DNA of 64,000 nucleotides, from assembly GCA_040218875.1 (NCBI GenBank), contig JAVJQP010000134.1. The stretch is one strand, 5' to 3'. This DNA comes from Coleofasciculus sp937127375. Lineage in GTDB: Bacteria > Cyanobacteriota > Cyanobacteriia > Cyanobacteriales > Coleofasciculaceae. Of the stretch, positions 49,651 through 59,260 are shown piece by piece. How positions within the stretch are numbered: the first letter of the stretch is position 1; every line of letters starts with the position of its first letter. The notes beneath the pieces are model-generated. The model was given only the letters and a program-made list of their open reading frames with translations. It had not been told where the DNA came from and did not search any database. The position numbers and the translations under genes are program-made.

Positions 49651-52511
49651 AGGTTTGGATAATAAGGTGGAGAGGGTTGAGTCGGACTGGCAAATTATTT
49701 AAGGGTTCAGTTAAGTATCTTTTCATCGTCAGCTTATCGGCATGGTTTTGTATCGTCGGATTACCCGCGATCGCGACAGGCTTAATGCCCCACAGTAGCA
49801 CAACCCAAACCCCCCCAACTCCCTCATCCCAATTCAACCCAGAAATTCCTCTCTTTTTAAGCCGTTCTCAGGGGAATCAAACCCCAGCCAGTCTGGAACA
49901 ACAAGCAAAAATCCTCTACGACTCTGAACGATATGCTGAAGCCTCTCAGTTATTAGAACAAGCGCTCCAAGCTGATCAGCATAAAGGAGATACCATCGGG
50001 AAAGCCGTCGTTCTCAGCAATCTTGCCCTCAGTTATCAACAGCTTGGAATGTGGGAGGGGGCAAATCAAGCGATCGCCCAAGCCTTTACATTGCTTAAAG
50101 AAAGTCCCAAAGAGACGCCAGAGCGATCGGTAATTTGGGCGCAAGCCTTAGATGTACAAGGAAATCTCCAACTCGCTGAGGGAAAAGCTGCCCAAGCTGT
50201 TGATTCCTGGGAACAGGCAACCCACCTCTACACTCAGTTACAGAAATATAACCGCGCTACTCGTAGTCAGATTAATCAGGCACAGGCATTACAAGCATTG
50301 GGATTGTACCGTCAGGCACGTTTACTTTTAGAAGATTTACAAAACACCCTCAATTCTCAACAACCCAACGCCCCTTCTCTTGCCCAAGCCGAGAACCTGC
50401 GAAGTTTGGGTGAGGCTCTACGGGGGATTGGCAGATTAACCTGTACTGCGGAGTCCAAATCAGACTGTGTTGGTGCAAAAGAAGTATTGCAGGAAAGTCT
50501 ACAACTTGCCCAAACACTGCAATCACCAGCAGCGATTGCCTCAGCTCATTTGAGTTTGGGTAATGTGGCGTGGGCGCAGAGTCAGGTACTTCGTGAACAG
50601 AGCCAAGATGATCCAGTAAAGTGTCAAGAAATTGCGCTGGAAATAAAGGAAGCTTTAGACTTTTATCAAAAGGCGATCGCTGCACCCATCCCAGCTATTC
50701 AAACCCAAGCCCAACTCAACTATTTGCGCTTACTGGTAGAACTCCAACAATGGCAGAAAGCCCAAACGTTTTACCCTCAGATCCAGCAACAGATTGCCAA
50801 TTTACCACCAGGACGCTCAAAAATTTACGCCCAAGTCAATCTGGCGATTAGTTTAGGTAAACTGAGGAAAATAAATCAAGAAAATGGAACAGTCACGACT
50901 CCGAATGCCCAGGAAATTAACCAAATTCTGGTTACGGCTCGTCAAGAAGCTGAACATCTCCAAGATGTGCGATCGCAAGCTCTTGTTTTAGAGGAACAGG
51001 GACAACTTTATCAGCATACTCAGCAATTATCCACCGCGCAAAACTTAACCCGACAGGCACTAAATTTATCCCAATCCATTAACGCCTCAGAGATTTCCTA
51101 TCAAGTCGCATGGCAACTGGGACGTATCTTTAGAGAACAGGGCAAAACTGAGGAGGCGATCGCGGCTTATACTCAAGCCTACGAAGCCCTAAAATCTGTA
51201 CGAGGTGACTTAGTTGCCACCAATCCCGACATACGGTTTTCCTTCCGGGAACGTGTCAAACCCGTCTATCGTGAACTCGTGGATTTGCTGCTACAATCTG
51301 CGGCGATGGAAACAGCATCAACCCGAGAAAAACCGGAATTATTTAAGCAAAACCCGGACAAATCAACAGATTCCCAGCAAGAAAAACTCAAACAAGCCCG
51401 TGAAGTTTTAGATGCTTTGCAGGTAGCAGAATTACAAAACTATTTCCACCAAGCTTGTGAAGATGCCAAATTAGAACTGGATAACGTGGTGAAGCGAGAA
51501 GATCAAAAAGCTGCCGTCATTTACCCAATTATCCTTGAGGATCGCCTAGAAATTATTCTCAAACTGCCAGAGCAAGAAAAATTGTACCAATATACTCCCG
51601 TAAGAGAATCTCGGAACAAGATTGAAGAAACGTTAGATGAATTCCAGGATAACTTGCACGATGAGTATAAATTCAGAGCCGTCAGGGAGAGTGGAAAAAA
51701 AGTATATGACTGGTTAATTAAACCCTTTGGCGATCGCCTAGAATCCAGTGAAATTAAAACCCTCATCTTCATCCTCGATGAATCGCTGCGAACGATTCCC
51801 ATGTCCGCACTTTATGATGGTGAGAAATTCTTAGTCGAGAATTATTCAGTTGTACTGGTTTTAGGATTAGAAGTACGTGATCCGACTCCCCTAAACCATG
51901 CCAAGATGAAGGTATTGGCAGCCGGTTTAACCGATCCACCCACAGGATTTGAACAGTATGCTAAACTACCTAAAGTTAACCCTGAACTGGATAAAATTAA
52001 GAAAACTGGAGTATCGGTTCGCTTCATTCGAGATCAGGAATTTACTCAAACGAACTTCAACCAAACCTTAAATCAGGAGAATTTCCAAGTTGTACATCTC
52101 GCCACACACGGTCAATTTGGTGCTGATCCAAACGATACCTATATCTTGACAGCAGATAGTCAGATCAAACTCAATCAACTCAATGAGATGTTCAGCACTC
52201 TCCGAGGCACCAGGGCGGTTGATTTGCTGGTGCTAAGTGCCTGTCGCACAGCAACCGGGAATGATCGCGCCGTCTTGGGGATTGCAGGTACAGCAGTACG
52301 AGCGGGTGCCAGGAGTGCGATCGCGGGATTGTGGAGTCTAGCCGATAAGCCTAGTCCCACGTTTACGGAAACACTTTATCAACATTTAGGTCAACCTGGT
52401 ATCACTCGAGCTGAAGCACTTCGCCAAGCACAGCTAGCATTGTTAAATAGCCAAAATTACTTCCATCCCCGCTATTGGGCACCGTATGTTCTAGTCGGCA
52501 GTTGGTTATAA
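49602..52511 (+). CDS. TPR-CHAT protein (caspase-like peptidase domain)
   Basis: A 969-residue protein. ATG 49602 has AGAGG eight bases upstream. A basic N-terminus and one hydrophobic segment (YLFIVSLSAWFCIVGLPAIA in part, about 40-58) suggest export or a membrane anchor. TPR helices fill about 90-560 (LEQQAKILYDSERYAEASQL and similar). The C-terminal CHAT domain keeps both expected catalytic residues, H836 in HLATHG and C881 in LSACRTATG, and ends in PRYWAPYVLVGSW. CHAT proteins are caspase-like peptidases in known cases. Overlap with tpsB implies co-translation; the substrate is unknown. Confidence 0.93.
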   Translation: MARKRRLFLDYLHTFLKVWIIRWRGLSRTGKLFKGSVKYLFIVSLSAWFCIVGLPAIATGLMPHSSTTQTPPTPSSQFNPEIPLFLSRSQGNQTPASLEQQAKILYDSERYAEASQLLEQALQADQHKGDTIGKAVVLSNLALSYQQLGMWEGANQAIAQAFTLLKESPKETPERSVIWAQALDVQGNLQLAEGKAAQAVDSWEQATHLYTQLQKYNRATRSQINQAQALQALGLYRQARLLLEDLQNTLNSQQPNAPSLAQAENLRSLGEALRGIGRLTCTAESKSDCVGAKEVLQESLQLAQTLQSPAAIASAHLSLGNVAWAQSQVLREQSQDDPVKCQEIALEIKEALDFYQKAIAAPIPAIQTQAQLNYLRLLVELQQWQKAQTFYPQIQQQIANLPPGRSKIYAQVNLAISLGKLRKINQENGTVTTPNAQEINQILVTARQEAEHLQDVRSQALVLEEQGQLYQHTQQLSTAQNLTRQALNLSQSINASEISYQVAWQLGRIFREQGKTEEAIAAYTQAYEALKSVRGDLVATNPDIRFSFRERVKPVYRELVDLLLQSAAMETASTREKPELFKQNPDKSTDSQQEKLKQAREVLDALQVAELQNYFHQACEDAKLELDNVVKREDQKAAVIYPIILEDRLEIILKLPEQEKLYQYTPVRESRNKIEETLDEFQDNLHDEYKFRAVRESGKKVYDWLIKPFGDRLESSEIKTLIFILDESLRTIPMSALYDGEKFLVENYSVVLVLGLEVRDPTPLNHAKMKVLAAGLTDPPTGFEQYAKLPKVNPELDKIKKTGVSVRFIRDQEFTQTNFNQTLNQENFQVVHLATHGQFGADPNDTYILTADSQIKLNQLNEMFSTLRGTRAVDLLVLSACRTATGNDRAVLGIAGTAVRAGARSAIAGLWSLADKPSPTFTETLYQHLGQPGITRAEALRQAQLALLNSQNYFHPRYWAPYVLVGSWL

Positions 52512-53227
52512 TCACAGCCGTTGTCTTCTTGTCTCCTTGTCCCAGAGGCTTCAGGTTCCAACTCAACAATTGGAGTCTGAGCCAACTCCTTAAGCTCAAA
52601 CTGTTCTAGAAGTTGCCTCCATTGATCTAAATAATTGTTGGGAGACTCAGCAAGTTGTTCTACACGATCAAACCATAAGTTTGGGTTAGAATCCCCTCTT
52701 ACCCGTTTAATCCAGCCTGCAACACTTGGATTTGCCGTGTTATCGTTTGAATCACAAATAATCCGCAAAATCCAAAAATATTCCTTGTCAGGCTCCAATT
52801 CGGTTTCAGTAGGAGGTAGGGCAAGCTTGACAATTCCTGGGTTTTCGGGTAAGGAAACAACTATTTTTTGCTGTTTTAATACCGAGTTTTCCTGTTCATC
52901 AAGCAACTCAAATTCGGCAGTGGTAACACCATAATTCTGACCCTCTTGAGTCCGGGAACTATAGGGTAGGTAAAAGAGGAAGGTGGGATGGGTTTGAGTT
53001 GTGAGAACTGGTTCACGGCTATCAACTAAAGCCATTAAAGGTCGTTCCCGATCGGCGGCAAAACATTCTCCACGGACTCCACCGGATTTGGTGCTACCCG
53101 GAGGTTTGTCAAACCCTTGGGCTTGAGCGTCTTGGGAAATGAATGTCAACACTATCACACTCGACAATAAGGCAACGAGCGTACCTGTAAGTAGTTTGTG
53201 AGAGAACGGCAACCGTGTAAAAGTCAT
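52472..53227 (-). CDS. DUF928 family exported protein
   Basis: A 251-residue protein from ATG 53227, the Met just before the signal sequence (LLTGTLVALLSSVIVLTFIS, then AQA). After it: GGVRGECFAADRERPLMALVD, PTFLFYLPYS and PDKEYFWILRIICD, the usual DUF928 pattern with two Cys that could pair. Its function is unknown; in cyanobacteria DUF928 genes recur beside CHAT, TpsB and CHASE2 genes. It converges with the CHAT gene and the two overlap by 40 bases at their 3' ends, so their transcripts are complementary there. Confidence 0.87.
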   Translation of the reverse strand: MTFTRLPFSHKLLTGTLVALLSSVIVLTFISQDAQAQGFDKPPGSTKSGGVRGECFAADRERPLMALVDSREPVLTTQTHPTFLFYLPYSSRTQEGQNYGVTTAEFELLDEQENSVLKQQKIVVSLPENPGIVKLALPPTETELEPDKEYFWILRIICDSNDNTANPSVAGWIKRVRGDSNPNLWFDRVEQLAESPNNYLDQWRQLLEQFELKELAQTPIVELEPEASGTRRQEDNGCDYNQLPTRTYGAQ

Positions 53228-53285
53228 GATTGGGTTTATCTTAATCCACAATAAAGATCATGGCAGTTGCAGAAGCAAATTGGGT

Positions 53286-53333
53286 CAGCTAAAACGCATT
53301 TAAACCTTAATGTAAATAATGACGAAATCCTTG
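53286..53333. repeat. Half MITE related to 9840-9941
   Basis: CAGCTAAAACGCATTTAAACC then TTAATGTAAATAATGACGAAATCC; the same block is at 59464 onward and, inverted, at 9894-9941. It lies in the 110-base gap between the DUF928 and TIR-CHASE2 genes. Confidence 0.75.
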
Positions 53334-53337
53334 TTTA

Positions 53338-56300
53338 TTAAGGGTGTCGCAACCGATACGTAAAGTATCCGACACCGACACCAGTGATCACGAGAGCGAT
53401 CGCAGGAGGAACCAAGGGAATCCAGCCACTACGGTACGCCAGCATCCCATAACCAGTGACAGAAAGCAGGATAAGCGCTGTAATGGAAGCCGTTACTAGG
53501 TGAGATGCCTGATTTAAGCGCCAAACAATGACACCACCAACCAAAGACCAACCTAAGATCCAGAGACTTGTGCCCCAACTTGTCCACCACCAAATCAGGG
53601 GACGATCCTCCAATACCGTACTGATAAGTTGACTGGTCATCTGACCTTGTAGAATAACTCCTGGCATTTCACCGTATGGAGTGTTACGGATGTCAGCTTC
53701 GGTCAGAGTATTCGCAGTATAGCCAATCAACACAATGCGATCGCGAATGGTTTCAGCCGGAATTCGGTTTTCCAGGATATCTTTGAGGCTGACAACCTCT
53801 GCAAAGTTGCGGGCATCGCCATTGGGAGCGCGAAAGTTAATCAATGTCTGGTATCCCACAAGCTGGTCTGTATTTTGATAGCCACTCCCTTTTCCAGCTA
53901 ATCGCCCAATGACAGTCTTGTTGAACTGCATATCTCCGTCAATAGCTGTTTGTTCCTGATTCAGTGGAGAAGTATAGGACTTTCCTTCAGCCTTCAGGTA
54001 TTGACGTGCCATGACCAAGCTAAACGCATCCAATGTATTACAAAAGTCTGGGTCAGGTGGCTGCATCAGGAGTTGGCGGCGTGCGGTATTACCGCCTTCC
54101 AGGACTAAATCAGCGAACCCGACACGCTCAATCGGCATCTCCGGTGGCGGGCTGACTCCTCTGACTGCTTCACCCCGATCCTCGCCACTGCTTTTGCAAA
54201 TCGCGATCAAGTTTTGAGTCTGCTTCAGATTAGCCGCCACATCGGGTTGGGCGGCATAATCCCGAATGAAATCTAAGCCAATTAATCGGGCTTGATGCTG
54301 GTTCAAGATTTTCAGTAAATCATCCAGTGCTTGATCGGGAAGGGTTCCCCATGAAGGTTCATAATTGTCCTGGAGCCAGTTAATACTGTCTTCATCTACA
54401 CCCACAATCAGAAATCGATCATCCGGGGCTTCATTACTAGGACGCAACCTCAACAAATGATCATAAGCTGCCAGTTCTAACCCCTGCATCAATCCCAACC
54501 AACGAGCCGTGAAAACTAACGCGGTGACAACTACACTGGTGATTAGCACAGTACGCGGTTTAACTTTCCGTTTGGGTAATTCTTGACTGGCTTTTAAATA
54601 CTGAACCTGAAGCTCTGTTGGTGGGGGTTCTTTATTAACTGACTGCGCTAACCACTCCTCACCTGCTTTCAAATCTTTACCCCGCAGTAAAAAGCTATCA
54701 TCCTGTCCTTCCCGTTCCCATTCCATTGCCTTGAGCAGGAGGCGCGTATGATTACGGATATACTCTGGATCAGCATCAAGGGTACGAGTTAGCTCGCCAA
54801 AATTGGTAAAAAAGTCGCCACCGTGATTATTAAAATCAATCCACTGTACGCTTGCCAGTACCGGATGTAGTTGTTTCGAGGCAACTTTTTGGTACAAAAC
54901 TGTGACAATCCGCTTATTCAGCGTCTTAGCGTATTCCACCTCGCGATCGCAGTAAGGCGAATTAACCGAACTGGGAGAAATAATGAACAGAAAATTATTG
55001 GATCTCTCAATTCCCTTGAAAATTTCCTGCTCAAAGTCTTCACCTGACGCAATACTCTCCTGGTCAAACCAAGTCGTTTTATTCTGAATTTGCAGTGCAT
55101 TGTTGAGTTTGCGGGCAAAGTCTGAATCGGTACGAGAGTAGGAGATAAAAACATCTAAGCCTGTTTCTGGCGGTTGTTTGAGACTTTCAGCAATGAATTC
55201 TTCCTGTAAAGCTGTCGGTGGGTGTTGCGATCGCGCATTTGCCCCCTTCAACCAAGCCTCTGTCAGGCGCAAATCAAAACCTCGCAGCAAAATACTCGGA
55301 TTGCGCTTCTGCTCCTCCCACTTCAGAGCCTTTGCCAGCACTAGCTTATGCTGTTCATAATAGGTGGCATCCTCTCGCAAGCTCCGAATCAGCTTCGCCA
55401 TATCAGCCTGATAGTTCGACTCGTCTTGGTCTTTGGGGCATTTGATAAACTGGATGGTACGCAGTTCGGGAACAATCATCTCTAGGTCAACCGCTTCAAT
55501 CAATAGTGGAATGATGCGTTTATTCAACGACCTAGCATAAGACAATTCTTTCTCGCAGTATTCAGATTTCAGGGAAGCTCTTGACATCAGAAACACCAGA
55601 TTATCGGCTTGTTCAATTCCCCCGTTAATCACCTCACCATACTCAGCCCCACTTTTAATATCAGTTTTGTTTCTCCAGACTGTCATCCCCTCTCGCATGA
55701 CACTTTTGGCAACCTGATCCATGAACGCTCGATCCTCGTCCGCAAAGGAGAGAAAGACCTGAGTCATCAGGTTTTCGGCGTTCTTGGTACTTTCACAAAT
55801 GAACTCGCAATGGAGATCAGTTGGTTCACAAGGCGGTTGTTTATCTTCAAACCTAAATTTGAGCCAAGTTTCGGCTTTTTGCCGTTCTTCTCCAACCAGC
55901 AAATAGCGAGACTGTTTTTGATGACGCTCCCATTCCAAGGCTTTAGCTAATAAGTACGTATGCTGATGTACATAGTCGCGATCGCGTGCAAATATCTCTA
56001 ACAATCCGGCAAAAGACTGCTCGAAGTCATCAATCCCCTCACGCATATACACCCAGTTAATTTTGCTGATTACCGGATGCATATTCGGAAAGCTGGAGTG
56101 CTTGCCTTTTGCTTGATACTCTTCCCACTCACTCAACGGACGTCCCGGATTGCGTTGTTGCCAGGTTTCTTGGCTAATTTGCTCCACATGCAACAGAGGA
56201 ATAATCCGTTTATTACGGCGTAATGCTAATTCAATTTCTAAACCGCAGTAGGGCGAATTAACTGAATGGGGCGCAATGATGAAGATAAAATTGTCTGACT

Positions 56301-56469
56301 TCTCTAATCCATCATCAATCTGCTTCTGATAATCCACACCTAGAGGAATATCATTTTGGTCAAACCAAACCTTTAAGCCTCGTTCTAGGAGTCGAGTATA
56401 AAGTTGGGTGGCAAAGATTTTACTATCTGCTCGCCCGTAGGAAATAAACGCATCTTGAAAATCATTCAT
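53338..56469 (-). CDS. Triple TIR domain protein fused to CHASE2 sensor with C-terminal membrane segments
   Basis: A 1043-residue protein from ATG 56469 (GAAAG upstream; a TTG at 56484 would add five). Three TIR domains lie in tandem at about 5-165, 235-370 and 438-570: DAFISYGRAD, QVFLSFADED and DVFISYSRTD start them. Each keeps S-x-YC-x-x-E with the Glu expected to be catalytic in TIR NADases (E78, E308, E510). Each is followed by the same helical module (HTYLLAKALEWE, HKLVLAKALKWE, HTRLLLKAMEWE, then LL(R/V)G and E-x-WL). TM1 is at about 640-656, a CHASE2 sensor at about 660-950, and three TMs end the protein, which has no C-terminal output. TIRs would be cytosolic and CHASE2 outside. It may convert an external signal into NAD+ cleavage or TIR assembly. 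Confidence 0.93.
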   Translation of the reverse strand: MNDFQDAFISYGRADSKIFATQLYTRLLERGLKVWFDQNDIPLGVDYQKQIDDGLEKSDNFIFIIAPHSVNSPYCGLEIELALRRNKRIIPLLHVEQISQETWQQRNPGRPLSEWEEYQAKGKHSSFPNMHPVISKINWVYMREGIDDFEQSFAGLLEIFARDRDYVHQHTYLLAKALEWERHQKQSRYLLVGEERQKAETWLKFRFEDKQPPCEPTDLHCEFICESTKNAENLMTQVFLSFADEDRAFMDQVAKSVMREGMTVWRNKTDIKSGAEYGEVINGGIEQADNLVFLMSRASLKSEYCEKELSYARSLNKRIIPLLIEAVDLEMIVPELRTIQFIKCPKDQDESNYQADMAKLIRSLREDATYYEQHKLVLAKALKWEEQKRNPSILLRGFDLRLTEAWLKGANARSQHPPTALQEEFIAESLKQPPETGLDVFISYSRTDSDFARKLNNALQIQNKTTWFDQESIASGEDFEQEIFKGIERSNNFLFIISPSSVNSPYCDREVEYAKTLNKRIVTVLYQKVASKQLHPVLASVQWIDFNNHGGDFFTNFGELTRTLDADPEYIRNHTRLLLKAMEWEREGQDDSFLLRGKDLKAGEEWLAQSVNKEPPPTELQVQYLKASQELPKRKVKPRTVLITSVVVTALVFTARWLGLMQGLELAAYDHLLRLRPSNEAPDDRFLIVGVDEDSINWLQDNYEPSWGTLPDQALDDLLKILNQHQARLIGLDFIRDYAAQPDVAANLKQTQNLIAICKSSGEDRGEAVRGVSPPPEMPIERVGFADLVLEGGNTARRQLLMQPPDPDFCNTLDAFSLVMARQYLKAEGKSYTSPLNQEQTAIDGDMQFNKTVIGRLAGKGSGYQNTDQLVGYQTLINFRAPNGDARNFAEVVSLKDILENRIPAETIRDRIVLIGYTANTLTEADIRNTPYGEMPGVILQGQMTSQLISTVLEDRPLIWWWTSWGTSLWILGWSLVGGVIVWRLNQASHLVTASITALILLSVTGYGMLAYRSGWIPLVPPAIALVITGVGVGYFTYRLRHP

Positions 56470-56539
56470 CTTTCGTGCGTCCAATTAATCGTAAAATCTA
56501 TGTCACCATTTTAGCTGTGTCAGTCCACTACGCCCCTGC

Positions 56540-57976
56540 CTATTGAGATTGCATCAACGGCTTGCCAAAGGCGGGATGGTAGTAAGCTGTCCAGGTTTGA
56601 TTGTGAGAGTTGGTGATGATGGTTTGAGTGGGAGCTTGGAAGAAAGGACTCGACTTCCTAAAATCCACTGCCATTTTTGACTGGTCAATCCCTTGGTTAA
56701 GGGTTTGCCGGAACTCTTGAATGGATTGGGACGTTGTAAATCCCCACTTTTCCCGAACACTATCTTCTAGCTTATTGAGCAATGTGATAATATTTTGCTG
56801 GGTAATTGTTGCATCGTTAAACGGAACAATGCCTAAGTAAGCAATAATCAATAATTCAGAATTACTGGCACTAAAGGTCAAAGAAGTTTTTCGCACACCT
56901 ACGTTCACATTGGGTGCTGTATTGAGAACCGGGAAAGTCTGCGCTAGTTGATGATAAACACGGACTAAGGCTAAATTCGCGGCTATATCTAAAGGAGCAT
57001 CAATCAGAATCGTGACGGTGGGTAGGGTTTCATTAAAAAACTTGTGTGAGATTTCTTCGCTGGAAATGTTCACCACCCGGCTGTGATCGCCCTCCGGACT
57101 CAAATCAACCCACTCGCAGACAATACCTTGGGTTTTCAAACCGACACGAGACACGCCATGCAATTTTGCCCCCGTGAGCGTCGCCCCAGTTAAATCCGCC
57201 CCAATCCAATCGGCATGAATTAATCGCGCTTGGGTCAGATCAGCATGGACTAAACTGGTATTAAGCAAATTGGCATGAGTCAAATCCGCCCCGGTTAAAT
57301 TCGCACCACTTAATTTCGCCTCACTCAGATTTGCCCAACTCAGATTAGCACCACTCAAGTCAGTCCAGCGCAAGTTCGCACCACTGAGATCCGCACCGGC
57401 TAAATTGGCGCAACTGAGATTGGCTTGCTTGAATTCAGCCTGTCGAAAATTGCTATTACTCAGATCACTACGGCTCAAATCGGCGGCGTTTAAATTGGCA
57501 CCTTCCAGATTTGCCCCGGTGACAAACGCTCCACGTAGGTTGGCTTCGCTCAGATTAGCCCGTTGCAGTTTGGCGTCTCTGAGGGCGGCTTCTCGCAGAT
57601 CTGCCCCACTGAGGTTGGCTTCTGTCAGGGTAGCGCCACTTAACTTGGCACGAATTAGTTCCGCCCGAATCATCGCCGCCTGCGTCAGTTGCGCTCCCCC
57701 CAAGTCGGCTCGAATCAAATTGGCAACGTTGAGATTGGCTTTGGTTAAGTTGGCTTTGGTAAGATTTGCACCACTTAGTCTGGCTACATTGAGTCGCGCC
57801 CGACTCAAATTGGTTCCAATTAAATAAGCACCACTGAGGTTGGCTACACTTAAGTTGGCTTCACTTAAATCGGCACCACTGAGATTAATCCCACTCAGAT
57901 TGGCTTCGGCAAGGTTTGCACCGGAAAAGTTTTTCACGCCAGCCGCATATTTTTTGAGAATTGCCGTCACATTCAT
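56540..57976 (-). CDS. Pentapeptide-repeat protein with C-terminal domain
   Basis: A 478-residue protein. Residues about 14-280 are A(D/N)LSxAxLxGANL-type pentapeptide repeats that fold as a right-handed beta-helix, here with few breaks. The last 170 residues are a distinct domain (TVTILIDAPLDIAANLALVR, LTFSASNSELLIIAYLGI and IQEFRQTLNQGIDQSKMAV) that I do not recognise. There is no signal peptide. It is upstream of, and on the same strand as, the TIR-CHASE2 gene, 70 bases away, so the two may be co-transcribed. Role unknown; pentapeptide proteins often act as protein-binding scaffolds. Confidence 0.9.
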   Translation of the reverse strand: MNVTAILKKYAAGVKNFSGANLAEANLSGINLSGADLSEANLSVANLSGAYLIGTNLSRARLNVARLSGANLTKANLTKANLNVANLIRADLGGAQLTQAAMIRAELIRAKLSGATLTEANLSGADLREAALRDAKLQRANLSEANLRGAFVTGANLEGANLNAADLSRSDLSNSNFRQAEFKQANLSCANLAGADLSGANLRWTDLSGANLSWANLSEAKLSGANLTGADLTHANLLNTSLVHADLTQARLIHADWIGADLTGATLTGAKLHGVSRVGLKTQGIVCEWVDLSPEGDHSRVVNISSEEISHKFFNETLPTVTILIDAPLDIAANLALVRVYHQLAQTFPVLNTAPNVNVGVRKTSLTFSASNSELLIIAYLGIVPFNDATITQQNIITLLNKLEDSVREKWGFTTSQSIQEFRQTLNQGIDQSKMAVDFRKSSPFFQAPTQTIITNSHNQTWTAYYHPAFGKPLMQSQ

Positions 57977-58261
57977 TAATGCTATCCCTTAATTGAACTG
58001 CCAGAGGATACGTGTTCAAGTCAAGCGCTATCCAGTGGTATTGTTATCGGATCAAGTTTCCCAGTAGAGTGTCAAGGTAGAGTTGAGTGGGATAAATTAC
58101 AGTCATTCTCCCTTATGGTGCTTATCCTCTTCCACTGGTCAAGGGTAGCGCTAGAGTCAAACGATGATAATTGGGAAGGGTACGAAGACTCTCCCATTCC
58201 AGCTTTGCCTAAAACTGAATTTCATAAGATTTGATTAGCTTAACGTGGATGGCATGGGATC
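57977..58261. other. Divergent intergenic region between the pentapeptide and tyrA genes
   Basis: 285 bases that must contain the promoters of two divergent genes. I see no palindromic element, no recognisable RNA and no clear promoter boxes that I can defend. Confidence 0.45.
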
Positions 58262-59101
58262 ATGAAGATTGGGATTGTTGGGTTGGGTCTGATTGGGGGT
58301 TCTCTGGGACTGGATTTGAGACAATTGGGTCATTCTGTCTTGGGCGTGTCTCGACAAGATCATACCTGCAACAGAGCCATTGAACTCGGTGTCGTGGATG
58401 ACGCGAGTGTCAAAATGAACCTTTTGGCAATGTCTGATATTATTTTTATTTGTACGCCAATTTCCGCGATCGCGCCAACGCTTCAGGCGTTAATTCCCCA
58501 TCTATCCCCTGACGCGATTATCACGGATGTGGGTTCGGTGAAAACGGCGGTGGTGGAAGCGGTGACACCTCTGTGGCATAATTTTGTCGGTGGACATCCG
58601 ATGGCGGGTCGAGAATCGAATGGGATTGAGGCGGCGGTATCCGGGTTATTTACCGATCGCCCTTATGTGTTGACGCCTGTGGATACGACACCAGCCGCTG
58701 CGGTGAAACAGGTTGAGCAGGTAGTGCGATCGCTCACAGATCGGGTTTATTTCTGTAGTCCTCAGGATCATGATCGCGCCGTGGCTTGGATTTCTCACCT
58801 ACCTGTGATGGTGAGTGCGAGTCTGATTAATGCTTGTGTCGATGAAACTGATCCAATTGTCTTAGAGTTAGTCCAGCAATTCGCCAGTTCTGGGTTTCGG
58901 GATACCAGTCGAGTGGGTGGCGGAAATCCAGAGTTAGGGGTAATGATGGCGCGTTATAATCGGGAGTTTTTATTGCGATCGCTCCTATCTTATCGCCACC
59001 ATCTTGATGAATTGATTGAACGGGTTGAGCAAAGCGACTGGCACGGCTTAGAACAGCACCTGAAAGACACTCAAGCCGCGCGATCGCAATTTTTCTCCTA
59101 A
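58262..59101 (+). CDS. tyrA: Prephenate/arogenate dehydrogenase
   Basis: Tyrosine biosynthesis enzyme of 279 residues, the short form without chorismate mutase, ACT or other fused domains, as in cyanobacteria, where the enzyme normally prefers arogenate and NADP. MKIGIVGLGLIGGSLGLDL is the dinucleotide fold, TDVGSVK and FVGGHPMAGRESNG hold catalytic and substrate residues, and DHDRAVAWISHLPVMVS is the conserved His-containing helix. It lies divergently to the pentapeptide gene. trpE, also aromatic, is 2.3 kb away but not in the same operon. Confidence 0.96.
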   Translation: MKIGIVGLGLIGGSLGLDLRQLGHSVLGVSRQDHTCNRAIELGVVDDASVKMNLLAMSDIIFICTPISAIAPTLQALIPHLSPDAIITDVGSVKTAVVEAVTPLWHNFVGGHPMAGRESNGIEAAVSGLFTDRPYVLTPVDTTPAAAVKQVEQVVRSLTDRVYFCSPQDHDRAVAWISHLPVMVSASLINACVDETDPIVLELVQQFASSGFRDTSRVGGGNPELGVMMARYNREFLLRSLLSYRHHLDELIERVEQSDWHGLEQHLKDTQAARSQFFS

Positions 59102-59260
59102 TCCCTAAACTCAAAACCTCCCCACTTTTTTCCTCACAAGATGCCGTGAACAATCAGAGTGGGGTCAATACGGCAATGGATAGAGAAGCCGGAGCAGCAG
59201 AAATGAGAGCTTGAGCATTATCTTATGTACCCCAACAACCGGATCAAAATGGGGAGATCT

